Part shown: in pieces, positions 35,560-44,248 of the stretch
Numbering within the stretch: position 1 is the stretch's first letter
How the letters are laid out: each line of letters starts with the position of its first letter
Source: Psychrobacter immobilis
Lineage (GTDB): Bacteria; Pseudomonadota; Gammaproteobacteria; Pseudomonadales; Moraxellaceae
DNA length: 64,000 nucleotides
NCBI GenBank assembly: GCA_904846265.1
Contig: CAJHAA010000013.1
Coordinates: 26,731 to 90,730, forward strand
Reading direction: 5' to 3'
Notes under the pieces: generated by a model
The model's database searches: none
Told to the model about the DNA's origin: nothing
Seen by the model: only the letters and a program-made list of their open reading frames with translations
Program-made: the position numbers and the translations under genes

Positions 35560-37119
35560 TTATTTCTCTAAGATACAAGTCACGCCCTGACCACCAGCTG
35601 CACAGATAGAGATTAGTGCACGACCTGAGCCTTTTTGATCCAATAGCTTCGCTGCAGTGGCTAGGATACGACCGCCCGTTGCGGCAAATGGATGACCCGC
35701 AGCTAACGACGAGCCATTAACGTTTAGCTTGTTACGATCGATAGAGCCTAGTGGTGCATCTAGTCCTAGACGCTCTTCACAGAATTTTTCATCTTCCCAA
35801 GCAGCTAGTGTTGATAACACTTGTGATGCAAAGGCTTCATGGATTTCATAAAAATCGAAATCTTGTAGTGTTAGACCTGCACGCTCAAGCATACGCGGTA
35901 CGGCATAAGCAGGTGCCATTAATAGGCCTTCTGTGGTGCCAGATTTACCAATGAAATCAACGGCAGCCGTTTCTTGATGAACGATATAAGCCAATGGCTT
36001 GAGACCACGCTCTTTTGCCCACTCATCGGTTCCCAATAGGACACAAGAGGCACCATCAGTTAATGGGGTAGAGTTGGCTGCTGTCATCGTTGGGTTGGCG
36101 TTCTTTTTACCAAACACAGGCTTTAATTTAGCCAGTTTTTCCAAAGTGGTATCAGGACGCAAGTTGTTATCGCGCGTCAGACCTTTGTATGGAGTGATTA
36201 GGTCGTCGAAGAACCCTTCATCATAAGCGCGCGCTAGGTTTTGATGGCTGTTAAAAGCAAGCTCATCTTGTGCTTCGCGGCTGATATTCCACTCAAGAGT
36301 GGTGATGGCTTGATGGTCGCCCATTGATAGACCAGTGCGTGGTTCACCGTTTTGTGGTGAATCGATTAAGTCTTTTGGATTTAGCCCCATTAACGCTTTT
36401 AGGCGTTGTTTGTTGTCTTTAGCCGCGCCCAGTTTGATCAGTACTTTACGTAGACCATCACCAATCGCGATCGGTGCATCAGAGGTCGTGTCTACGCCGC
36501 CAGTGATGGCTGAGTCGATAAGACCCAGTGCGATTTTATTGGCAGAAGCAAAAGTCGCTTGCAAGCCAGTACCGCAAGCTTGTGAGATATCATAAGTTGG
36601 CGTATGTGGGTTGAGCGCTGTGTTAAGCGTGGCTTCGCGAGTTAGGTTGATGTCACGGCTTAGTTTCATGACGGCACCAGATACCACTTCACCCAACACT
36701 TCGTCTTGTAGATTATAGCGTTCAATCAAGCCATCTAATGCAGCTGTCAACATGTCGGTGTTGCTAACGTCAGCGTATGAACCGTTCGAGCGTGCAAATG
36801 GAATACGGTTGCCACCTAAGATAGCCACGCGATTTTGACCAGCAACGGCTTTGGTTTTGCTGGTTTTTTTGGCAGCAGACGTTGGCTTTTTCGTAGTAGA
36901 AGCTGGTGATTTATCATTCGCTTCTGTGGTGCTAGAAGACTCTTTATTACTAGAAGACTCTTCATTAGACGTGTCTGTATCTGTCGTGCTTTTAGCTTTT
37001 TTAACAGCCGTTTCTGTTTTGGCGCTGTCTGATTTATTATCAGTAGATTTTGACGCACTGGCTTTTACCACTGTACTTTCAACAACAGGGCTATCAGGGT
37101 GATTGTTTTTATTACTCAT
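35560..37119 (-). CDS. Acetyl-CoA C-acyltransferase (thiolase) with low-complexity N-terminal extension
   Basis: 519 residues from ATG 37119, chosen because AAGGAT lies seven bases upstream; an open frame extends 15 codons further without a ribosome site. The thiolase fold begins near residue 95 (NRVAILGGNRIPFARSNGSY). The acyl-carrying Cys182 (SQACGTGLQ), His476 (AAGHPFAATGG) and Cys506 (ISICAAGGQG) form the active site. The first 90 or so residues are almost only Ser, Thr, Lys, Ala, Asp and Glu, unusual for a thiolase. It resembles FadI or FadA2 types that act on fatty acyl-CoA. It is divergent from the FabG-like and MaoC-like genes, which suggests a shared pathway. Confidence 0.93.
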   Translation of the reverse strand: MSNKNNHPDSPVVESTVVKASASKSTDNKSDSAKTETAVKKAKSTTDTDTSNEESSSNKESSSTTEANDKSPASTTKKPTSAAKKTSKTKAVAGQNRVAILGGNRIPFARSNGSYADVSNTDMLTAALDGLIERYNLQDEVLGEVVSGAVMKLSRDINLTREATLNTALNPHTPTYDISQACGTGLQATFASANKIALGLIDSAITGGVDTTSDAPIAIGDGLRKVLIKLGAAKDNKQRLKALMGLNPKDLIDSPQNGEPRTGLSMGDHQAITTLEWNISREAQDELAFNSHQNLARAYDEGFFDDLITPYKGLTRDNNLRPDTTLEKLAKLKPVFGKKNANPTMTAANSTPLTDGASCVLLGTDEWAKERGLKPLAYIVHQETAAVDFIGKSGTTEGLLMAPAYAVPRMLERAGLTLQDFDFYEIHEAFASQVLSTLAAWEDEKFCEERLGLDAPLGSIDRNKLNVNGSSLAAGHPFAATGGRILATAAKLLDQKGSGRALISICAAGGQGVTCILEK

Positions 37120-37696
37120 AATATTATCCTTAAAAAATATGGGCAGAAGAAAAGAGGTTAACAATAGTAAAACTAATAATAAAAATGATTACATTAAAAA
37201 ATTCAATAATCGAGAATAAACAAGAAGCAAATATTATCACTTATTACGCAGCATAACTGTTTATGATAAGACGTTTTTACGACCTTACTGTATATCTTTG
37301 GCAAACTATGTGACGCTTATCTAAGGTCGGTATCAGCTTTGAAAGACATCAATATGACTTTCGTAGACTGGCTAGTATCGATTATTGGCATTGCATAACG
37401 ATAGATTTGATAATATATTGTTATCGATAATTGCATTTTCTATAACTTATAGGTCTGATTTTAGCACAATGTGGTGATTTTTAAATCCAGAAAAAGTGAC
37501 CGTCTTGTATACTGAGTTGTTTACAGATTGTTGTAGACATTATCGGTTTTTGGACTTGTTTAAGATGGCAGTGTATAGTTAGGCCAGCTTTAGACTCATT
37601 TACTAAATATCAATAATTATGAGGTTATTGAGTCTATATAATAGGCACATTACATTTATTACTATTATTCTAACCGTTCGTTATAGGGATTATATT
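37120..37696. other. Divergent regulatory region between thiolase and FabG-like genes
   Basis: About 580 bp without genes. A candidate promoter for the rightward gene is TTGGAC (37550-37555) with TATAGT 18 bp later (37574-37579). An imperfect inverted repeat around 37396-37430 (ATAACGATA and TTATCGATAA) may bind a regulator. The rest is AT-rich and featureless to my reading. Confidence 0.4.
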
Positions 37697-39097
37697 ATGT
37701 CAGACCGTTATGGTGATTTTGTTCAGTCTTCTATTGGCAAAAAAGTGGCCAAAAATTTGGGTCTACCGTTACCTGTTACCCTTGATCGCTTCGAAAGCGG
37801 TGAGCCTTTAGTACGTGGTAGCGTATTGGTTGGTCGTGCTAATGGCGATGATAAAAGCGTCAGTGAGTCTGTTGCGCGAATTTTGTCAGACGTACATGCT
37901 GATGTTTATGTAAACAGCAGTGATGATATCAAAGATGCCCTTGCTGATGCAGGCGTGGAAGCAAAAGCCAATACGGGCGGCGATGATAAATTTAAAGTTT
38001 TGTTGTTTGATGCCAGCAATATTAGCAATGCCGATCAATTAAAAGAAGTGTATGAGTTCTTCCATACTGTGGCTCGTCGTGTAGAAAAATCTGGTCGCGT
38101 CATTATTATTGGTCGCCCACCAGAGAATATCACTGACATTGATACAGCTTTGGCTCAGCGTGCGCTTGAAGGCTTTGTGAAGTCTGTTGGTAAAGAGTTC
38201 AAACGAGGTATTACGGCACAGCTTATCTATGTGGAAGACGGCGCAGAGCAAAATCTAGATTCGACTTTACGCTTTTTCACCTCCGCTCGTTCAGCTTATG
38301 TCTCAGGACAAGTCGTACGCGTTAGTAAAGGCAGTAATGTTGATGTCGATTGGACGCAGCCTCTTGGCGGTAAAACCATGCTGGTAACTGGCGCAAGCCG
38401 CGGTATTGGTGAAGCAATTGCTCGCGTTTTGGCTCGCGAAGGCGCTCACGTTATCTGCCTTGATGTACCGCAGCAGCAAGCAGACCTACAAAAAGTCGCT
38501 AGCGAAATTAGTGGCTCAGTATTGACCGTCGACATCACCAGTGATGACGCTGGCAAACAAATCGCCGAAGCTGCACAAAAGCGTGGCGGATTAGATTCAA
38601 TCATCCATAATGCTGGCGTCACTCGTGATAAGACATTGGCAAACATGGACGAGAAAAAGTGGGACATGGTTATCGATATTAACCTAGGTAGTATTGCTAG
38701 GCTGAACCGCTATTTACTAGACAACGACGTATTAAAAGACAATGCACGTATCGTTTGTGTGTCATCAATTTCAGGTATCGCTGGCAACTTGGGTCAAACC
38801 AACTATGCCACCTCTAAAGCAGGGGTGATTGGTTTGGTTAATGCCACTGCCAAGCAGTTAGAAGGTAACGCCAAAGGCATGACGATCAACGCTGTTGCTC
38901 CAGGGTTTATTGAAACGCAAATGACCGAAGCTATTCCATTTGCTATTCGTGAAGCGGGGCGCCGTATGAACTCTATGAGCCAAGGCGGCTTGCCAGTAGA
39001 CGTGGCTGAGACCATCGCATGGTTTGCATCACCTGCTTCTGGTGGCTTAAATGGCAACATTGTTCGCGTTTGTGGTCAAAGCTTATTGGGTGCTTAA
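37697..39097 (+). CDS. 3-oxoacyl-(acyl-carrier-protein)-type reductase, high-molecular-weight FabG (FabG4-like)
   Basis: 466 residues from ATG 37697 (TAGGGAT upstream); the frame extends 26 codons further without support. The N-terminal 210 residues form a separate flavodoxin-like domain. The C-terminal SDR domain has the NAD-binding GASRGIGEAIARVLA at about 232-246, NAGVTRDKTLANM, the catalytic Tyr370 and Lys374 (NYATSKAG) and a FabG-type ending. This is the layout of HMwFabG/FabG4, which reduces 3-oxoacyl-CoA or related thioesters. A MaoC-like hydratase follows and a thiolase diverges, the same three activities as the fadA2-fabG4-htdX group of mycobacteria. Confidence 0.92.
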   Translation: MSDRYGDFVQSSIGKKVAKNLGLPLPVTLDRFESGEPLVRGSVLVGRANGDDKSVSESVARILSDVHADVYVNSSDDIKDALADAGVEAKANTGGDDKFKVLLFDASNISNADQLKEVYEFFHTVARRVEKSGRVIIIGRPPENITDIDTALAQRALEGFVKSVGKEFKRGITAQLIYVEDGAEQNLDSTLRFFTSARSAYVSGQVVRVSKGSNVDVDWTQPLGGKTMLVTGASRGIGEAIARVLAREGAHVICLDVPQQQADLQKVASEISGSVLTVDITSDDAGKQIAEAAQKRGGLDSIIHNAGVTRDKTLANMDEKKWDMVIDINLGSIARLNRYLLDNDVLKDNARIVCVSSISGIAGNLGQTNYATSKAGVIGLVNATAKQLEGNAKGMTINAVAPGFIETQMTEAIPFAIREAGRRMNSMSQGGLPVDVAETIAWFASPASGGLNGNIVRVCGQSLLGA

Positions 39098-39457
39098 TAT
39101 CACTTTATAAGTAAGTGTCAATTATAAGTAAGTATAAATGATGATTTAGATAATGGTAAATAGCTGATATTAATCAGTATTTTTAATTTTCCTCACATAT
39201 GCTTACGAAAAAATTGCTCATAAATCGTAATAAAGCTGCCCAAGGGTGGCTTTTTTATGATAAAAACACAGAGAACCAGTAGCCAAATTGTTTTTTGCTG
39301 TGAGAGTTGCTTACATTGTCTAAAACCACGCCTATGAATTGTGCCTAATTTAGGCATAATACTGGTGGCATTGCTCAATGATAGGCTGTAACCAATAATG
39401 TCATAGCATCTTTAGATACACCAAGAAAATTTGCTCAAGCCCCACTTAGGATTTATT
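39098..39457. other. Spacer between FabG-like and MaoC-like genes, with terminator and palindrome
   Basis: The fabG-side terminator is at 39232-39256. A perfect 7-bp inverted repeat with a one-base centre, TGCCTAATTTAGGCA, lies at 39342-39356, next to CATAAT at 39355-39360, and may mark an operator over the MaoC gene's promoter. No coding sequence is recognised. Confidence 0.45.
39232..39256 (+). terminator. Probable intrinsic terminator after the FabG-like gene
   Basis: AAAGCTGCC pairs with GGTGGCTTT through two G-T wobbles around a short loop and is followed by a run of T. It lies 135 bp after the stop codon. Confidence 0.6.
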
Positions 39458-40375
39458 ATGTCAGACAAACATTATGATGCGTTGCCGAAAGCGCATACGA
39501 CCTATGCCAATATCGTTAAAAGTTTATTGCCTATTGGTAATAACGGCAAAATCAGTAAAGACCAATTGCCGCAAGCGACTTACTATGTGGACGATTTGCA
39601 CATTGACCAAAGTAACTTAAACGATTATCGTAAAATTTGTGGTTTTGCAGATAATGGCAAAGTACCTATTACTTACTTTTCAGTGCTGTCTCAGACGCTG
39701 CAAATGAATATGATGGTCAAAGAGCCATTTCCATTTGCTATGTTGGGTCTAGTGCACGTCGATAATAGTGTGACTCAGTATCGTCCTATCGGTGAGCGTG
39801 AAACGGTTGCTATGTCAGTTACCTTTGATAATTTGCGTGACCATGCTCAGGGTCAGCAGTTTGATTTTGTGACGACGGTCAAGTCAGAAGATAAGGTGAT
39901 TTGGGAAGGTACTTCGACGTATCTGTCACGCAGCAAAAAACCCATCAGCAGCAAAGACAAAAAAAGCACTCCACGTCCAATAACGGTCAAGCCATTAGTC
40001 AACCCAGAAGGCGTGCATAGTATCTTTGAAGTGCCAGAAGATATCGGTCGTCGTTATGCTTTTGTTTCAGGTGACTTTAACCTCATTCATCTCCATCCAT
40101 TATCTGCGCGTGCGTTTGGCTTTCCTAAAGCGATTGCTCACGGCATGTGGTCAAAGGCCAAATGCCTTGCTATGATGGACGAGTTGCCGGATGCTTGTAC
40201 GGTTGAGGTGTCATTTAAACTGCCTATCTTTTTGCCAGCCGAAGTAGAGCTTATCGCTGATCCGGTGGCTGCACTTAAAGACACAGACGATACCTGTGAG
40301 TTTGGCTTATTTAGTTCTAAAAATGACAAGCCACATTTGGCAGGTACGGTTAAATTACAGAGTGGCAATGAATAA
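39458..40375 (+). CDS. MaoC-family (R)-specific enoyl-CoA/ACP hydratase
   Basis: 305 residues from ATG 39458, with TAGGATT upstream; a TTG nine codons earlier opens the same frame. Double hot-dog layout: an N-terminal degenerate hot-dog (about 50-175) and a C-terminal MaoC domain with the catalytic signature FVSGDFNLIHLHPLSARAFG and FPKAIAHGMW. It would hydrate enoyl thioesters to 3-hydroxyacyl thioesters. With the preceding FabG4-like reductase and the divergent thiolase it provides consecutive steps of fatty-acyl chain conversion. The direction (degradation, elongation or supply of hydroxyacyl-CoA) is not shown by the sequence. Confidence 0.92.
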   Translation: MSDKHYDALPKAHTTYANIVKSLLPIGNNGKISKDQLPQATYYVDDLHIDQSNLNDYRKICGFADNGKVPITYFSVLSQTLQMNMMVKEPFPFAMLGLVHVDNSVTQYRPIGERETVAMSVTFDNLRDHAQGQQFDFVTTVKSEDKVIWEGTSTYLSRSKKPISSKDKKSTPRPITVKPLVNPEGVHSIFEVPEDIGRRYAFVSGDFNLIHLHPLSARAFGFPKAIAHGMWSKAKCLAMMDELPDACTVEVSFKLPIFLPAEVELIADPVAALKDTDDTCEFGLFSSKNDKPHLAGTVKLQSGNE

Positions 40376-40551
40376 AAGCCAGTAGAACAAATGTCATTTA
40401 ACTAAAAAATATCTCAATATGGTCGATTCTTGATAGAAAAGTGATAGCGTTAACCTCGCTTGAAGTATTGCTTATACATCGACACGCGGTTGCTTTGTAC
40501 TTATTTTAACTGGAATTGACCATAGTAAATATAACGAACAAATTTATAATT

Positions 40552-41094
40552 ATGACTTCACATACCGCCGTACCAAACCCAGATCAACTGAATCATTCAG
40601 TAGCTATTGACACAGTATCGAATGCTGGCAATAACGTTTTAGACAATGGCGTTGATCTTAGTATTATTCTTGAGCCTTATTTTCGTCCTGATGACACTAC
40701 CATTGTATGCGGTGCACTCAATGACGAAAAAGTGGTTGCCTTAGCGAACGCTGGGGTTGAGTTAGTGATTAACTTACAGCCAGATGATGAATTGAGCTTT
40801 GATGAAGCTGCAGCGGTCGAGCGAGCTGGCATGGACTATGAGCATCTGCCTATTAATGGTGCTGCAGACTTAAAGCAGCTTAATATATTGGCATTTGATA
40901 ATATATTGCGCCAACATCATGGCAAAAAAACGGCAGTGCATTGTGGCTCAGGCAATAGAGTGGGTGCCGCAATGGCGCTACGCGCAGGATGGCTACGGGG
41001 ACGTAAAATGGACACCGCTATGGAACGTGGGCGCAGTCATGGTTTAACGAAGCTTGAGCAAGAAGTTCATAATCGTCTGTTGGTACCGCGTTAA
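40552..41094 (+). CDS. Beta-lactamase-hydrolase-like (DUF442) phosphatase-fold protein
   Basis: 180 residues from ATG 40552. The phosphatase loop HCGSGNR at 130-136 (Cys131) has the HCxxGxR spacing of tyrosine-phosphatase-like proteins. The upstream block TTIVCGALNDEKVVALANAG, then VINLQPDDE, matches the small DUF442 family, often fused or linked to sulfur-metabolism hydrolases. No hydrolase partner is adjacent. Neither this ATG nor the earlier in-frame TTG (40516) has a Shine-Dalgarno sequence. A terminator follows at 41142. The substrate is unknown. Confidence 0.8.
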   Translation: MTSHTAVPNPDQLNHSVAIDTVSNAGNNVLDNGVDLSIILEPYFRPDDTTIVCGALNDEKVVALANAGVELVINLQPDDELSFDEAAAVERAGMDYEHLPINGAADLKQLNILAFDNILRQHHGKKTAVHCGSGNRVGAAMALRAGWLRGRKMDTAMERGRSHGLTKLEQEVHNRLLVPR

Positions 41095-41141
41095 GACCAT
41101 AAGGATGACAACGTATTATTGGGCAGCATTGAATGACTGAG

Positions 41142-41166
41142 AGGCGACCACTAGGTTGCCTTTTTT
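41142..41166 (+). terminator. Intrinsic terminator after the DUF442 gene
   Basis: AGGCGACC pairs with GGTTGCCT (one G-T pair) around a four-base loop, followed by six T. Confidence 0.8.
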
Positions 41167-41182
41167 ATTAAGGTGCGTTGTT

Positions 41183-41285
41183 ATTTTTAAAAATGAGGAC
41201 ACGCCCTAAGCAAACGAAAAGATAAATTGCTAATATTGAGATATTGAACAGTTACGCCTTAGCAAATAATGTATTTTTTATCATA
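41183..41285. repeat. Second, partial copy of the MITE-like element
   Basis: ATTTTTAAAAATGAGGACACGCCCTAAG (41183-41210, quoted as two adjoining parts: ATTTTTAAAAATGA then GGACACGCCCTAAG) is the reverse complement of the left terminus at 34113. The next 75 bp (starting CAAACGAAAAG, then TAATATTGAGATAT, then CCTTAGCAAA) align in direct orientation with the interior of that element (CAAACAATAAAG, TAATATCGAGATAT, CCTTGGCAAA). The opposite terminus is missing, so it is decayed or rearranged. Confidence 0.5.
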
Positions 41286-41357
41286 TGAATACTTAATATT
41301 GGGGGCTAAATAGTTTTTTACCGTTTAGCTGTTTTATAGAAATGGAGCAGGGTAGCC

Positions 41358-42764
41358 ATGATCGACAATAATAATAAAACCACGCAGATTTTTGATCAAC
41401 AGATAAATATAACGTTGCAACAACGTTTGCAGCAAATACTCACCGACTTACAGCTTGATGATGCACCAGCAGGGGGTGCCGTGGTTGTCTATCAGGCAGG
41501 AGAATGTATTGCACAGGCGAGTGTGGGGATGGCACGTCCAGAGATGCCATGGCAGCCTGATACTTTGGCGATTAACTTTTCGACGGGTAAAGGTGTATTG
41601 GCGACGCTTGTGCATATATTGGTTTCGCAGCAGATGCTTGATTATGACCAACCTATTGCCCATTATTGGCCCGCATTTTCTGCACAGAATAAAGGGGATA
41701 TTACGCTACGTAGCGTGATGTCACATCAAGCCAACTTATTCTCAATTCAGAGTATTGATGTGGATAGCGAAACTTTGCTTGATTGGGATCAAATGCTCAA
41801 TAAAGTTGCTGCCATGCCAATCACAGCACCAGACCATGGCGAGCTATATGACAGCGCTTATAGTGCTCTGGTATATGGTTGGGTGTTGGGCGGGGTCATA
41901 GAAGCCGTTACTGAAATGTCTTTAGCTGAGGCATTGCGCCATTATCTCACTGAGCCTTTAGATATTGCTGATAGTTGCTATTTTGGTGTACCAAAGAATA
42001 AAGTCAACCAAGTAGCAAGACTCGCCAAAGACTTCGAAGTATCAAATGAGGCTGGCTCACAACTGCGTAATAAACGTCATAAACCAACGCTAAAAGCCGA
42101 CTCACAAAGTACTTTACGTACTTATGCTAGTCTGCCTAGTTATGCTTGCTGGCAGCAGCAAGCTTTAATGGATGGCAAAGCGGCAGACCTAAGTTCAGAT
42201 GATGAGCAAAATACTTTACCGATATTAGACACGGCTCATATTAATCGTTTGTACTTCAATACCAGTCAGCTTAATCTAAAAAATTATAAGGCGGCACTCA
42301 TACCTGCTGGCAAACAAGCGATCGATTATCACAGTCGTGAGACACTACAGGCGATTATTCCAGCAGCAAATGGTGTCGCTTCAGCTCAGGCATTGGCCAC
42401 CATCTATGCGATGTTAGCCAACGGCGGAACATGGCAAGGACACACATTTATTAATAGCGGCACTTTTGAGCAACTATCCAAACCGCAAGTCACAGGGATA
42501 GATGCCGTCATGCCAGCAAACATGGATTGGCGCTTGGGTTATCATCGGTTATTTAGTCTTTGTCAGCATACAGACAGTGAAAAAGTTGATGCAAACAAGC
42601 AAGGGTTTGGGCATATGGGCTATAACGGTTCAGTGGCTTGGTGTGACCCAGAGCGTCAATTGTCATTTGCCTTTATCCATAATTTTGACACCACGATGCT
42701 GAATGATGTCCGTCAGTTTGCACTAACGGAAGCGGTACTTAACTTAATCGATTCGGAGCTTTAA
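41358..42764 (+). CDS. Serine hydrolase of the beta-lactamase/EstB family
   Basis: 468 residues without a signal peptide, so probably cytoplasmic. The class-C-like motifs are Ser75-Thr-Gly-Lys78 (NFSTGKGVLAT), Tyr168-Ser-Ala (DSAYSALVYG) and a late GFGHMGYNGS. Family members are esterases or peptidases more often than true beta-lactamases. An insert of about 80 residues (230-310) separates the core halves. ATG 41358 has GGAGCAGGG upstream. It stands alone. The natural substrate cannot be inferred, and antibiotic resistance should not be assumed. Confidence 0.88.
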   Translation: MIDNNNKTTQIFDQQINITLQQRLQQILTDLQLDDAPAGGAVVVYQAGECIAQASVGMARPEMPWQPDTLAINFSTGKGVLATLVHILVSQQMLDYDQPIAHYWPAFSAQNKGDITLRSVMSHQANLFSIQSIDVDSETLLDWDQMLNKVAAMPITAPDHGELYDSAYSALVYGWVLGGVIEAVTEMSLAEALRHYLTEPLDIADSCYFGVPKNKVNQVARLAKDFEVSNEAGSQLRNKRHKPTLKADSQSTLRTYASLPSYACWQQQALMDGKAADLSSDDEQNTLPILDTAHINRLYFNTSQLNLKNYKAALIPAGKQAIDYHSRETLQAIIPAANGVASAQALATIYAMLANGGTWQGHTFINSGTFEQLSKPQVTGIDAVMPANMDWRLGYHRLFSLCQHTDSEKVDANKQGFGHMGYNGSVAWCDPERQLSFAFIHNFDTTMLNDVRQFALTEAVLNLIDSEL

Positions 42765-42791
42765 AAGCGCTAAATAGCTCTATCGATAAGG

Positions 42792-44039
42792 TTAATGTGA
42801 TTTATTCGGCGTCATTTTAAGCAACCTTGTGGCGCTAAGACCATGAATAAAGATTGACGCCAAAATGACAATCGAACAGACGACCCATAGCTTAAGCGCA
42901 TCTTCATCACCGAAAAAACCTTGGTTGAGTGCATAAGATAAATAGTATAGCGTACCAATGCCACGGATGCCCAAAGCAGAGATGGCATATTTTTCAGTGT
43001 GTGCCATGTTTAGTCCTGATAAAGCAATAAACCCGCCAATGGGACGTATCAACAAGAGGAAAGTGAAGCTGACGATGTAAACACGCCATGTCAGCTCAAC
43101 ACCCGACTGCAATCCTTGACCAAGAAACATGCCGAAAGTGACCAGCACTAGAGACATGAGTAAGCCTTCTGATTGTTCTGCAAAATCATGGAGCTTGTGG
43201 TGATAGCTGTGCTCATGTTCTGAGCGGCGAAAGGCAAATGCCGCGATAAATACGGCGATAAAGCCATAACTATGTACAAATTCGGCAAGTCCATAAGCCA
43301 CTAACGTTAGCGCAATGACCACATATCCTTGAGAAATAGTGGTGTTTTGGCTATATTTTGAAAATACCAGCTTGGCCATAATTTTACCAACGACAATCCC
43401 AACCACCAGCCCAGCACCAATTTTCCATAAGACATCATGAGTGAACCATGACCAGAGCATCTCAAGGGTAAAGCGATTGCCTTGGCTAAAGGCTTCCGCT
43501 ATTTTTATGGCCAAATAAACAAATGGGAAAGCCAGTCCGTCATTCAATCCTGCTTCTGAGGTCAAAGTAAAGCGCGGTGTGTCTTCGCGACCTGTGTTGG
43601 GTGGCCCTACTTGAATACTAGAAGCCAATACGGGATCGGTTGGAGCCAGTACTGCGCCCAGCAATATAGCAGCTCCCAGACTGAGACCAAATGCATAGTA
43701 GCCCAGTACCGCCATCGCAAAGATGCCAATCGGCATGGTAATAAGCAACAGACGCACGGTTGGCCGCCACAATTGCCAAGACAGCTTCGTATCAATTTTA
43801 ATACCAGCACCAACCAAGGATACGAGCACTACAATTTCGGTTAATTTTTCGATAATTAAGCCGTTATTCATAGGGTCTAAAAATGATAAGGTCGTCCACC
43901 AGTACCCCATGAGTAGTCCAAAGCTGACCTGCAACATAGGCAAAGAGATAGGCGTGCGCTTAAATATAATGGGGAACAACGCCCCCAGTAAAAAAGCGAT
44001 GCCGCAGACCAATAAAAATAAATTGTAGTTTTCAATCAT
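42792..44039 (-). CDS. Cation:proton antiporter (CPA1, NhaP-like)
   Basis: 415 residues with about 12 predicted transmembrane segments from the first residues (LFLLVCGIAFLLGALFPIIF) to the last. Family motifs are APTDPVLASS in the middle and SEAGLNDGLAFPFVYLA, which holds the ion-binding Asn-Asp pair. It should exchange Na+ (or K+) for H+ across the inner membrane, which fits a salt-tolerant host. There is no large cytoplasmic regulatory tail. No clear Shine-Dalgarno sequence precedes ATG 44039. It converges with the serine hydrolase gene. Confidence 0.92.
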   Translation of the reverse strand: MIENYNLFLLVCGIAFLLGALFPIIFKRTPISLPMLQVSFGLLMGYWWTTLSFLDPMNNGLIIEKLTEIVVLVSLVGAGIKIDTKLSWQLWRPTVRLLLITMPIGIFAMAVLGYYAFGLSLGAAILLGAVLAPTDPVLASSIQVGPPNTGREDTPRFTLTSEAGLNDGLAFPFVYLAIKIAEAFSQGNRFTLEMLWSWFTHDVLWKIGAGLVVGIVVGKIMAKLVFSKYSQNTTISQGYVVIALTLVAYGLAEFVHSYGFIAVFIAAFAFRRSEHEHSYHHKLHDFAEQSEGLLMSLVLVTFGMFLGQGLQSGVELTWRVYIVSFTFLLLIRPIGGFIALSGLNMAHTEKYAISALGIRGIGTLYYLSYALNQGFFGDEDALKLWVVCSIVILASIFIHGLSATRLLKMTPNKSH

Positions 44040-44177
44040 AAGGTAGGTGCACGCTGTTATGTTTATCTTAAAAAGTTAGAGTGAGGTCATATTTACTAGT
44101 CCATTATAATGACGCTAAAAAATAATGATTACCGCAAAAAATCGTTATCAAAACGACATATGCGTTGTTTTTTGGTG

Positions 44178-44204
44178 AAAAAAAAGCCTGCATAGCGCAG
44201 GCTT
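44178..44204 (-). terminator. Intrinsic terminator of ilvD
   Basis: AAGCCTGC pairs perfectly with GCAGGCTT around ATAGC. On the minus strand the stem is followed by eight T, about 45 bp past the ilvD stop codon. Confidence 0.85.
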
Positions 44205-44248
44205 AATAGATTTTTACCAATATACTTTAACGATTAATAATTTAAGGC

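Noticed and set aside
41358..42764. Class C beta-lactamase (antibiotic resistance gene)
   Set aside because: There is no signal peptide and the protein carries a long insert; the EstB-like hydrolase family is a better fit.
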